A DNA stretch of 64,000 nt from G963720475 sp963720475. Lineage in GTDB: Bacteria; Actinomycetota; Thermoleophilia; Solirubrobacterales; Thermoleophilaceae. The position numbers and the translations under genes are program-made. The notes below the pieces were generated by a model, which saw nothing but the letters and a program-made list of their open reading frames with translations, had not been told where the DNA came from and made no database searches. Positions 44,708 to 53,820 of this stretch are shown in pieces. The stretch covers positions 558,001-622,000 of the forward strand of contig OY970394.1 in assembly GCA_963720475.1 (NCBI GenBank), written 5' to 3'. The first letter of the stretch is position 1. Every line of letters begins with the position of its first letter.

Positions 44708-45267
44708 GGCGTCGGGTTGCTCTCGCCGGGCGTCTGCTGGCGGCCGCCGCCGGCCTCGCCGCAGCCGCACTCCTTCTGGAGCGCCTCGATGTAGGTGATG
44801 CCGGGCGGCATCGTGTTGACCACGAGCGTGTTGCCGGCGAGCAGGTGCGGCAGGATCTGGTTCTGACCGGCGGCGTCGTCGGCGAGCGCCTTCTTCGCCG
44901 CCTCGGGGCTTTCGTAGACGACGTAGCTGATGGCGAGGCTCCCCTTGCCGCAGAAGAGGATCTTCACGTCCTCGGCGTCAAACGCACGCGTCGCCGCATC
45001 GAGGGCCGCCTTCTGGTTGGAGGCCTTCGCCTCCCAGCTCGGCTCGGGGCAGAAGGCAATCTCCTGCTCAGTCGCCTTCTCGAAGTAGTCGACCGAGAAG
45101 TCCTCGACCTCCGAGAACGGCAGCGACCCGGCCGCTGACGACTGTTGCGTTGGCGACGTCGCAGCCGACCCCGGCGTCTGCTTCTCCTCGTCCTTCGAGG
45201 AATCGTCGTCGCCGCACCCGGCCACGAAGCCCAGCGCGAGCAGGCAGGAAACGATCAGACGGCGCAT
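44704..45267 (-). CDS. Small lipoprotein of unknown function
   Basis: A 187-residue lipoprotein: signal peptide with lipobox GFVAGCG, then an Asp/Ser/Lys linker and a mixed domain with several Cys (AFCPEPSWEAK, KILFCGKGSL, KECGCGE) that may form disulfides. The C-terminus ends in a Gly/Pro-rich tail. No known domain recognised. ATG at 45267. It shares the CTAG at its end with the UDG gene and is divergent from lhr with 89 bases between starts. Confidence 0.72.
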   Translation of the reverse strand: MRRLIVSCLLALGFVAGCGDDDSSKDEEKQTPGSAATSPTQQSSAAGSLPFSEVEDFSVDYFEKATEQEIAFCPEPSWEAKASNQKAALDAATRAFDAEDVKILFCGKGSLAISYVVYESPEAAKKALADDAAGQNQILPHLLAGNTLVVNTMPPGITYIEALQKECGCGEAGGGRQQTPGESNPTP

Positions 45268-45356
45268 CCGCCGGAAAACCTACCCGGCGGCGGCGAGCTC
45301 TACCCACCGCCGCCCTTTCTTGGCCGTTGGCCCCGCGCGCTACGCTGACGGGTTAC

Positions 45357-48300
45357 GTGTCTGACGCCGCCCTCGCAGCCTTCACACCCGCCGTACGCGA
45401 TTGGTTCACGCGCGCCTTCGAGGCGCCGACCGAGGCGCAAACCCAGGCCTGGCCTGCGATTGCGCAGGGTGACAACGTCCTGCTCGCGGCGCCCACGGGC
45501 TCGGGCAAGACGCTGGCTGCCTTCCTCTACGGGCTCGACAGGCTCGTCTCCGAGCCCGCGCAGGAGGGCGAACGCCGCACGCGCCTCGTCTACGTCTCGC
45601 CGCTGAAGGCGCTCTCCTACGACATCGAGCGCAACCTGCGCGCGCCGCTCAAGGGGATCGGGGGCGATGTCGAGGTCGCCATCCGCACCGGCGACACGCC
45701 GCAGAAGGCGCGCCAGGCGATGCTCCGCAAGCCGCCCGACGTGCTGATCACGACGCCGGAGTCGCTCTACCTGATGCTCACCTCGCGGGCGCGCGAGATC
45801 CTGCGCGACGCGGAGTGGGTGATCATCGACGAGATCCACGCCGTCGCGCAGACCAAGCGTGGCGCCCACCTGGCGCTGACGCTCGAGCGCCTCGAGGCGT
45901 TGACCGAGCGAGCCGCTCCAGCGGATCGGCCTGTCGGCCACCCAGCGCCCACTCGAGGAGGTCGCGCGCTTCCTGACCGGGCCGGGCCGCGACTGCACGA
46001 TCGTCGACACCGGCATCCGCAAGCCGCTCGACCTCGAGATCCGCGTGCCCGTGGAGTCGATGGTCGAGCCCGACGCGAACGAGGGTGTAGAGATCGATGC
46101 GCTGCCGGGAGAGGCGACGCGCCGGTCGATCTGGCCCGCGATCTATCCCGAGCTGCTCGAGCTCGTGCAGGCGCACAACTCGACGATCGTCTTCGTCAAC
46201 AACCGCCGTGCCGCCGAGCGGCTCGCGATACGCCTCAACGAGCTTGCGGGAGAAGAAGGAAGACCGGCCGAGATCGCGCGCGCCCACCACGGCTCGCTCG
46301 CTCGCGAGGAGCGGGAGGTCGTCGAAGAGCTGTTGAAGTCGGGTGAGCTGCCGTGCCTCGTGGCGACCTCGTCGCTCGAGCTCGGGATCGACATGGGCGC
46401 CGTGGACCTCGTGCTCCAGGTCGAGTCGCCGAAGTCGGTCACCCGCGGCCTCCAGCGCATTGGTCGCGCGGGCCACGGCGTCGGCGAGACCTCGAAGGGA
46501 CGGATCTTCCCGAAGTTCCGCGCCGACCTGCTCGAGTGCGCGGTCGTTGCGAAGCGGATGCACGCCGGCGAGATCGAGCACACGGTCGTTCCGCGCAACC
46601 CGCTCGACGTGCTCGCGCAGCAGATCGTCGCGATCGTCTCCGACGAGGAAGAGCACTTGGTGGCGGAGCTCCACGACCTCGTCCGGCGCACATACCCGTT
46701 CGCGGAGCTCGCGCGCGAGCTGCTCGACTCGGTGCTCGACATGCTCGACGGCCGCTACCCCTCGGACGAGTTCTCCGACCTGCGCCCAAGGATCGTCTGG
46801 GACCGCGTGCACGACACGATTCGCGCGCGCAAGGGCGCGCGCCAGCTCGCGGTGACGAACGCGGGCACGATCCCCGACCGCGGGCTCTACGGCGTCCACC
46901 TCCCCGACGGGCGGCGCGTCGGCGAGCTCGACGAGGAGATGGTCTATGAGGCGAGGCCCGGCCAGACGTTCATGCTCGGTGCGTCCACTTGGCGGATCGA
47001 GGAGATCACGCGCGACCGGGTGATCGTCACCCCCGCGCCTGGCGCACCCGGCGCGATCCCGTTCTGGCGCGGCGACGGCGTCGGACGCCCTGCGGAGCTC
47101 GGCAAGGCGATCGGCGAGTTCGCCCGCACGGCGGTGGACCGCGAGCCCGAGGAGCTCGCCGGTGACGGCTACGACCTCGACGAGCGCGCGGCGCGCAACC
47201 TGATCGCGTACCTGCGCGAGCAGCGCGAGGCGACGCGCGTGATCCCGTCGGACCGGACGATCGTGATCGAACGCTTCCGCGACGAGATCGGCGACTGGCG
47301 ACTGTGCGTGCTCTCCCCCTATGGCGGTCGCGTACACGCCGCCTGGGGGCTGGCGCTGAGCGCGCGCATCCGCGACCGGTTCGGCCTCGAGTCGGACGCG
47401 ATCTGGTCGGACGACGGGATCATCGTCCACCTCCCCGACGCCGACGAGCCGCCGAGCCCCGATCTCGTGATGGTCGAGCCCGACGAGGTCGAGGAGCTCG
47501 TCGTCGCGGAGCTGTCCGGCTCAGCCCTCTACGGCGCGCGCTTCCGCGAGAACGCGGCGCGCGCGCTGTTGATCCCGCGCGCGTACCCGGGCAAGCGCAC
47601 GCCGCTGTGGCAGCAGCGGCTGAAGGCGCAGTCGCTGCTCGAGGTGGCAAAGCGCTACGGCCAGTTCCCGATCGTGCTCGAGACCTACCGCGAGTGCCTC
47701 CAGGACGTGCTCGACCTGCCCGGGCTCATCGAGCTGCTGCGCGGCCTGCACACGCGCGAGCTCTCGCTCGTCGAGGCCGAGACGCAACGAGCGTCGCCGT
47801 TCGCCTCCTCGCTCCTGTTCGACTACGTCGCCACCTACATGTACGAGGGCGACACGCCGAACGCCGAGCGGCGGGCGGCCGCGCTCTCGCTCGATCGTGA
47901 CCTCCTGCGCGAGCTGCTCGGCCAGGAGGAGCTGCGCGAGCTGATCTCGCCCGATGCGCTGGCCGAGGTCGAGGCGGACCTCGCGCGCACGAGCGAGCGC
48001 ATGCGCGCGGCTAACCGCGACGGCCTCCACGACGTGCTGCGCGCGATCGGCGACCTCAACCTGAAGGAGGCGCAGGAACGCGTGCTCGGCGCGGTCTCGG
48101 CGAAGCGGATGCTCACCGAGCTGATAGCGGAGCGGCGCGTGGCCGAGATGCGGATCGGCGGCGAGGATCGCTTCATCGCGGCCGAGGACGCCGGGATGTA
48201 CCGCGACGCGTTCGGGGCGGTCCCGCCCGGTGGGCTGCCGGATACCTTCCTCGAGGAGGTCGAGGAGCCGCTCGCCCGGATCACCCGCCGCTTCGCGCGC

Positions 48301-49773
48301 ACGCACGGCCCGTTCACGACCGCGGAGCTGTCGTCGCGCTACGCCGTCGACTTCGGTCCCGTGCTGCGCGAGCTCGAACGGGCGGGCGACTTCATCCGCG
48401 GCGAGCTGCGCCCGGGCGGCTCTGAGCGCGAGTGGTGCGACCCCGACGTTCTCCGGCGCCTACGGCGGGCATCGCTCGCGTCGCTGCGCCAGGAGGTCGA
48501 GCCCGCCGAGCAGCAGGCACTCGCGCGCCTTCTTCCCGCCTGGCAGGGCGTGGATGCCTCGCCTCCAGGCGGCGCCGGAGTGGACCGCTTGCGCGAGCAG
48601 CTTGTGCCACTTCAGGGGCTGGCGCTCGCACCCTCGGTCTGGGAGCAGGACGTGCTGCCGCGGCGCGTCGGGACCTACTCCCCCGCCTGGCTCGATCAGC
48701 TGTGCGCCGGCGGCGAGGTCGTCTGGATCGGCGCTGGGGCGCTGGGGCGGAACTCCGGCAAGGTGGCGCTCTACTTCCGCGACGACGTCCGCTTCATCGG
48801 TCCGCCCCCGTTCAAGGGCGAAACGCCGGACGAGCCGGTCCACGCCGCCATCCGCGCGCGTCTCGCCCACGGCGCCGGCTTCTGGACCGACCTGCTCGCC
48901 GACGTGACGCAAACCGAGGAGGGCGTAGAACTCGATCCGGCCGAGCTCCAGGAGGGGCTCTGGGACCTCGTCTGGGCGGGCGAGGTGACGAACGACGCCT
49001 TCGCCCCGCTTCGCGCCCCGCGGCTCACGCTCGCCAAACGGTCCGACCGCGAGGGGAGGCGCTTCGCGCGCCGCCGCCGCCCCGGCGCACCGGCAGTGCA
49101 GGGCCGATGGTCGCTGGTCGCGCCGCTGCTCGCGGACGCCCCCGCGCACGGGCCCAAGGTGCGCGCAATGAGCGAGCTGCTGCTCGAGCGCTACGGGATC
49201 GTCACGCGCGAAACGGTTCTCGCCGAGGGAATCCCCGGCGGGTTCGCCGCTCTCTACAGCGAGCTGGCGAACCTCGAAACGCTCGGCACCGCGCGCCGCG
49301 GCTACTTCGTCGAAGGGTTGGGTGGCGCGCAGTTCGCCCTCGGCGCGGCGATCGAGCGGCTGCGCGGCCTGCGCTCGGACGAGCCGGCCGGGCCGCTCGT
49401 GCTCGCCGCGACCGACCCCGCCAACGCATATGGCGCGTCGCTGCCGTGGCCGAGGCGCGAGGACTCGAACCGCCGTCCGGCGCGCGTGCCGGGCGCGTAT
49501 GTCGTTTTCCTCGACGCCGAGCCGGTGCTCTACGTCGAGCGCGGGGGCAAGGGCATCGTCGCGCTGCGCGAGCCCCTCGACGCCGGCGGCGAGCCCGAGG
49601 CCTGGCTGCGCGAGGCGCTCGAGGCGCTCGCCGAGCACGTTCGCCGCGGGCGGTTGAAGCGGCTCGCGCTCGAGCGCTTCGACGGCGAGCCTGTGGTCGG
49701 CTCGCCGATCGAGGCGATGCTCGTAGAGATTGGCTTCAGGCAGGGCCCGCGCAAGCTGACCCTGAGCGCCTGA
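45357..49773 (+). CDS. lhr: Lhr-type superfamily 2 helicase (one frame break)
   Basis: Large ATP-dependent helicase: Walker A APTGSGKTLAA, DEIH box (IDEIHAVAQTK), motif III IGLSATQRP, motif VI QRIGRAGHG, a winged helix and the Lhr-specific C-terminal region with VDRLREQLVPLQGLALAPS. Restored length about 1472 residues, close to mycobacterial Lhr (about 1500). The frame shifts +1 at about 45906-45913, inside GRPLQR-like context: EALTER then PLQRIGLSATQ. GTG at 45357 follows TACGCT by ten bases. nei follows 10 bases later, as in mycobacteria where lhr and nei are adjacent. Confidence 0.88.
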
Positions 49774-49783
49774 GCGGACGTCG

Positions 49784-50596
49784 ATGCCCGAGGGCGACAC
49801 GATCTGGCACGCGGCGAAACGGATCCGCGACGCGCTGGCGCGCGCCGAGATCACCGCGATCGAGACGCCCCAGGCGCGCCACCGGCGCGATCGCTGGCCC
49901 GAGCGGCTGGCGGGCGCGGGCGTGCGCGGCGTGGACTCGCACGGGAAGCACCTCTTCATCCGCTTCGACAACGGGCTGACGCTGCACTCACATCTGCGGA
50001 TGACCGGGGCGTGGCGGGTGTTCGGCAAAGGCGAGCGCTGGCGCCGTTCGCCGCGTCGCGCGTGGCTCGTCATCCGCACCCCGGTCCATGACGTCGTCCA
50101 GTTCGATGGGCCCGTGCTGGAGTTGATGACCGACAGCAGGACGAGGTTCGACCGCCGCCTGGCCGAGCTCGGGCCGGATGTGCTCGCCGAGGAGTTCGAC
50201 TCGCGGCGGTTCATCGTACGGCTGCGCGAGAGCGACCCGACGCGTCCGATTGGAGACGCGCTGCTCGACCAGCGGAACGTCGCCGGGATCGGGAACATCT
50301 GGCGCGCGGAGTCCTGTTTCATGGCGCGCGTAGACCCCTGGCGACCGACGGCGCAGGTATCCGACGCCGAGGCGCTCGCGATCATCGAAGCGGCGCGGCC
50401 GCCGATGGCGCTGTCGGCCGAGCGGGGCGGGCCGACCGTCACGGTCGAGCCGGACGACCCGCCCGCGCATGGTGAGCGTACGTGGGTCTACCGCCGCGCG
50501 GGGCGGCCCTGCCGGCGCTGCGCGAGCCAGGTCCGGTCCCGTGTCGGAGGAAACGACGGGCGCACCACCTACTGGTGCCCGGTTTGCCAGCGATGA
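49784..50596 (+). CDS. nei: Endonuclease VIII-type DNA glycosylase (Nei)
   Basis: A 270-residue Fpg/Nei glycosylase: N-terminal PEGDTIW with the catalytic Pro1-Glu2 after Met removal, VDSHGKHLFIRF with the catalytic Lys, H2TH region LLDQRNVAGIGNIW, and a C-terminal zinc finger C-x2-C ... C-x2-C (PCRRCAS, YWCPVCQR). It excises oxidised pyrimidines and nicks the strand. Context after lhr supports a shared oxidative-damage repair operon. Stop overlaps the next ATG in ATGA. Confidence 0.93.
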   Translation: MPEGDTIWHAAKRIRDALARAEITAIETPQARHRRDRWPERLAGAGVRGVDSHGKHLFIRFDNGLTLHSHLRMTGAWRVFGKGERWRRSPRRAWLVIRTPVHDVVQFDGPVLELMTDSRTRFDRRLAELGPDVLAEEFDSRRFIVRLRESDPTRPIGDALLDQRNVAGIGNIWRAESCFMARVDPWRPTAQVSDAEALAIIEAARPPMALSAERGGPTVTVEPDDPPAHGERTWVYRRAGRPCRRCASQVRSRVGGNDGRTTYWCPVCQR

Positions 50597-51291
50597 GGCG
50601 CGTCGGGCACAAGGGGGCGGATCTGCTGGCGCCCGGCAACACGTACGAGAGCTTTGCGGCGGCAGTCGAAGCCGGCGTCGACATGATCGAGTTCGATGTC
50701 CTGAGGCTGCGCGACGGACGACTCGTGCTCGCGCACGACTACGAGGACGCCGCGCGCAGGACGCCGCCCACGCTCGAGGAGGGCCTCGACCACCTCGCCG
50801 GGCCCGCCTACGCCGGGCTCGGGCTCGACGTCGACCTGAAGCTGCCTGGGTACGAGAGTGAAGTCGCGGACGAGCTCCGCGCGCGAGATCTGACCGAGCG
50901 CTCGATCGTTTCGTCGCAGTACCTCGAGAGCCTCGACCGGATCGGAGAGCTCTCGCCGGGCCTGCGGCGCGGGTGGTCGGTGCCGAAGGTCCGCCGCGAC
51001 TACACACGCGGGCCGCTCGCTCCGGTCGCCTACCTCGTTGCCCGCTACGTCCGCGCGCGGCTCCCCCGGCAAGCGGCGCAGATGCTCTCGCAGGGACGCA
51101 TCGAGGCCGTGATGGCACATTGGCTGCTCGTCTCGCCAAGCCTGGTCGAGGCGATCCACGCGGCCGGCGGCGAGCTCTACGTCTGGACGGTGGACGACCT
51201 GTCGCGGATCGAACGCCTGGCTGAGCTCGGCGTGGACGGCGTGATCACGAACGACCCGCGGCTGTTCGCAAACCTGGTCGAACGGGTATAA
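50593..51291 (+). CDS. Glycerophosphodiester phosphodiesterase (GDPD family)
   Basis: A 232-residue TIM-barrel phosphodiesterase: RRVGHKGADLLAPGNTYESF with the catalytic His and the Asn-Thr-x3-Phe pattern, EFDVLRLRDGRLVLAHD with metal-binding Glu/Asp and the second His, and late VWTVDD and GVDGVITNDP. It would release glycerol-3-phosphate from glycerophosphodiesters. No signal peptide, so cytoplasmic. ATG at 50593 lies in the ATGA overlap with nei. Confidence 0.9.
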   Translation: MRRVGHKGADLLAPGNTYESFAAAVEAGVDMIEFDVLRLRDGRLVLAHDYEDAARRTPPTLEEGLDHLAGPAYAGLGLDVDLKLPGYESEVADELRARDLTERSIVSSQYLESLDRIGELSPGLRRGWSVPKVRRDYTRGPLAPVAYLVARYVRARLPRQAAQMLSQGRIEAVMAHWLLVSPSLVEAIHAAGGELYVWTVDDLSRIERLAELGVDGVITNDPRLFANLVERV

Positions 51292-51299
51292 GCCCCGCC
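51287..51299 (+). promoter_or_regulatory. Leaderless -10 box (TATAAG) for small membrane protein
   Basis: TATAAG at 51287-51292 overlaps the GDPD stop codon (TAA 51289-51291) and is followed by seven bases and the ATG at 51300. Confidence 0.4.
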
Positions 51300-51485
51300 A
51301 TGGAACGGATACACGTCGGGCCGATAATCCTGATCGTCGTCGGAGCCGTGCTCGCGATCACCGTCCACTGGGTGGGTGCCGCTCTCGTCGTCGTCGGCGT
51401 GATCCTGTTCGCCTACCACTGGATGAGCTCGGGCAAGGCGTCTGACGGCGCCGCCCCTCCCCCACCGCCCAACCCCGAGCGCTAG
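51300..51485 (+). CDS. Small two-helix membrane protein (61 aa)
   Basis: A 61-residue protein with two hydrophobic segments (about 6-21 and 25-42), a WVG turn between them, and a Pro-rich soluble tail. Such short proteins are often missed. Its stop shares CTAG with the convergent secreted protein. Function unknown. Confidence 0.7.
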   Translation: MERIHVGPIILIVVGAVLAITVHWVGAALVVVGVILFAYHWMSSGKASDGAAPPPPPNPER

Positions 51486-52030
51486 CCGCGAATCTCGCAG
51501 GCGTCCGCCGTGAAGCCGGGCGGGTCGCCCTCGGTCTTCGACACGTGGCCGGCGGTCGTGATCGCGCGCCGGCGCTTGACGACGACCGACTTCGTCTTCT
51601 TGCTGCCCTTCTTCACCGGCCGGCGCTCGCGCCACTCGAAGTCGGCGGCGCCGCGGACGCGGAACGCAGCCCCGGGCGCGGGCGGGTCGAACTCGAACGT
51701 CCAACCAACCTCGCGGAATTTGAGCTTCGATGACCCCGCGAGCAGCCACGGCGAGGTCCCGCGGCTGCCGTGGACCGAGCGCCAGCGGAGGTTGGCGGCG
51801 TCGTAGTACTGCGCGCTGAAGCGGATCAGCATCTTGCCCGCGCGTCCCGTGCCGGGCATGCTGCCGCGAACGCCCATGCGGTCGGGCCGCGCCGGTGTGT
51901 CGCAGGCGTTGACCGTCGCCCACAGAAGGCCCTTGGTGCTCGCGCCCTCCGCGCTCGGCGCGGCGCTGGATGCCGCAGCCAAGGCAGCGATCGCGCCCAG
52001 CAGGGCCGCGGTGCGCTTCGCAATGCTCAC
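51482..52030 (-). CDS. Secreted protein of unknown function
   Basis: A 182-residue exported protein with signal peptide ending about residue 28 (SAEGA-ST), then a beta-rich domain (KGLLWATVNACDTP, MLIRFSAQYYDAANLRW, GWTFEFDPP) and two Cys, one early and one near the C-terminus, that may form a disulfide. GTG at 52030 is chosen because TATCGT lies seven bases upstream on the minus strand; GTG at 52039 is the longer alternative. Shares its CTAG stop with the small membrane protein. Confidence 0.68.
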   Translation of the reverse strand: MSIAKRTAALLGAIAALAAASSAAPSAEGASTKGLLWATVNACDTPARPDRMGVRGSMPGTGRAGKMLIRFSAQYYDAANLRWRSVHGSRGTSPWLLAGSSKLKFREVGWTFEFDPPAPGAAFRVRGAADFEWRERRPVKKGSKKTKSVVVKRRRAITTAGHVSKTEGDPPGFTADACEIRG

Positions 52031-52082
52031 GCCAGTCACGATAGTCGGCGTGATGAATCGGCGGGCCGCTCGTAGTAAGGGT

Positions 52083-52610
52083 GTGAATCAGGCAGTGGCA
52101 GAACCGCTCCCATCGCTTGCGGAACCCGCCGACGACGACTTCGACGCGCTCTACCGGGCCTGCGTCAAACGCGTCTACGCGTACGCGGCGACGCTGCTGC
52201 GGGACCGCTCTGCCGCTGAGGAAGTCACCGCGCAGGCGTTCGAGCGCGCGTACCGCAAGCGCCACACCTACCGGCCATCGCGCGGCACCCGCGAACAGTG
52301 GGTGTTCGGGATCGTTCGCAACGCCGCGCTCGACGAGCTGCGCAAGCGCAAGCAGACCGCAGGCCTTGCCGCCGACCCCGAGGACGCCGACTCACCGACG
52401 GTGGCCGATCACGCCGAGGCCTCCGCACGGTGGGCGACCGTCCGGGCAGCGCTCGAACTCCTCTCCGAGCGCGAGCGCGACCTGATCGCGCTCAAGTTCC
52501 ACGGCGGCCTCACGAACGCCGAGATCGGCGCCGCGCTCGGCATCTCCGAGACGAACGCCTCGACACGACTTTCCCGGACGATCTCGAAGCTGACGGAGGC
52601 TTGCTCATGA
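52083..52610 (+). CDS. ECF-type RNA polymerase sigma factor
   Basis: A 175-residue sigma factor with only regions 2 and 4: region 2 FDALYRACVKRVYAYAATLL and RPSRGTREQWVFGIVRNAALDELRKRK, region 4 ALELLSERERDLIALKFHGGLTNAEIGAALGISETNASTRLSRTISKL with the HTH. GTG at 52083 has an AAGG a few bases upstream; ATG at 52053 gives a longer N-terminus. The ATGA overlap with the next gene, a DUF4349 membrane protein, makes that its likely anti-sigma partner. Target promoters unknown. Confidence 0.92.
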   Translation: MNQAVAEPLPSLAEPADDDFDALYRACVKRVYAYAATLLRDRSAAEEVTAQAFERAYRKRHTYRPSRGTREQWVFGIVRNAALDELRKRKQTAGLAADPEDADSPTVADHAEASARWATVRAALELLSERERDLIALKFHGGLTNAEIGAALGISETNASTRLSRTISKLTEACS

Positions 52611-53767
52611 CCCGCAACGGCAACGGAATGACCGACGAGGACCGCGCCACGGTCGCGACGATCGAGGCAGCGCTCGCCGAAGGACGCGCGACGGCGACGG
52701 ACCCGGCCGAGCGCGAGCTGCAGGAGCTCTCCCTCGAGCTGCGCGAGCTCGCTCCCGAACCCGATCCGGACTTCCTCCGAGAGCTCGATGCTCGCGCGGC
52801 GGCCGGCTTTCCCAGGCCGCCGCGCCGCCGCCCCCGCATGCCCCGGCTCCCCCGGCCGAACCTCGGCGCCTTGCGGCGGCCGCTGCTCGCGGGCGCGGCC
52901 GGGATCGTGATCGTGGGCGCCGCCTCGACGGCCGTCCTCATCGGCGAGGGCGAGATGTCCAGCGAACCCGCGAGGGATCTTGCCGAGACCACCGACGAAT
53001 CGCTCGAGAGCGAGTCGCGCGAGAGCGTGGCGCCGGACGCCATCGAGCCCGTGCCGCCACCCACGAGCGGAGGCGGAATCGCTCCGGGCGAGCGCACCCG
53101 CCGCGTCGAGCGCACGGCCCGGCTCACCCTCGCTGCCCCACGCGACGACCTCGACCGCGTCGCCGACAAGGTCGTCGGCGTGACCGAACGCCGCGGCGGC
53201 TTCGTCCTCAGCTCCTCGCTCGAGACAGGCGACGAGGGCACAGACGGCGGCGAGTTCGACCTGCGCGTCCCCGCTACAGAACTGCGTGCCACGCTGCGGG
53301 AGCTCTCGAAGCTCGGCACCGTCCGCGCGCAGTCGCAGACGGGCCAGGACCGCACGCAGGCGTTCGTCTCGGCCGAGGACAAGCTCAGCGCCGCGAAAGC
53401 GGAGCGCAAGAGCCTGCTGAAGCGGCTCGAGAACGCCGACACCGACCAGGCCGCGGAGGCCATCAGAGACCGACTCGACATCGTCGGCACCCAGATCACC
53501 TCACTGCGCGACCAGCTGCGCGACCTGCGCGAGCGGACGAACTACGCGGCGATCGCCGTGACGCTCGAACCGAAGGACGGCAGTTCGAGCACGGACGGCG
53601 GCGAGACCGGCGACGCGCTTGACGACGCCGTCGGCTCGCTCGAGGATGCGCTCGGGATAGCGATCCGGATGATCGGCGTTGCGATCCCGCTCGCGCTCCT
53701 TGCTGCGGCCGCGTGGTTCGGCGGCCGCTGGTTCCGCCGCCGCCGCCGCGAATCGGCGCTCGACTAG
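52607..53767 (+). CDS. DUF4349 membrane protein, likely anti-sigma regulator
   Basis: A 386-residue membrane protein: a cytoplasmic N-terminus with an Asp/Glu/Leu-rich helix (about 28-60, ELQELSLELRELAPEPD) resembling the sigma-binding region of DUF4349-type anti-sigma factors, a first membrane helix (about 93-117), an extracytoplasmic DUF4349 domain (about 165-320, including RTARLTLAAPRDDLDRVADK and coiled-coil KSLLKRLENADTDQAAEAIRDR), and a second membrane helix near 350-375 with a basic tail. It overlaps the sigma gene in ATGA. No HxxxCxxC zinc motif is present. It likely senses an envelope signal and releases the sigma factor. Confidence 0.88.
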   Translation: MTRNGNGMTDEDRATVATIEAALAEGRATATDPAERELQELSLELRELAPEPDPDFLRELDARAAAGFPRPPRRRPRMPRLPRPNLGALRRPLLAGAAGIVIVGAASTAVLIGEGEMSSEPARDLAETTDESLESESRESVAPDAIEPVPPPTSGGGIAPGERTRRVERTARLTLAAPRDDLDRVADKVVGVTERRGGFVLSSSLETGDEGTDGGEFDLRVPATELRATLRELSKLGTVRAQSQTGQDRTQAFVSAEDKLSAAKAERKSLLKRLENADTDQAAEAIRDRLDIVGTQITSLRDQLRDLRERTNYAAIAVTLEPKDGSSSTDGGETGDALDDAVGSLEDALGIAIRMIGVAIPLALLAAAAWFGGRWFRRRRRESALD

Positions 53768-53808
53768 AACAACGCGCGCAACTTCGCCACGATCGGTGGG
53801 CGGCGGGC

Positions 53809-53820
53809 TAGGCTAGCCCC
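53809..53820 (+). promoter_or_regulatory. Leaderless -10 box (TAGGCT) for PLC-like membrane protein
   Basis: TAGGCT at 53809-53814, six bases, then GTG at 53821. Confidence 0.45.
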
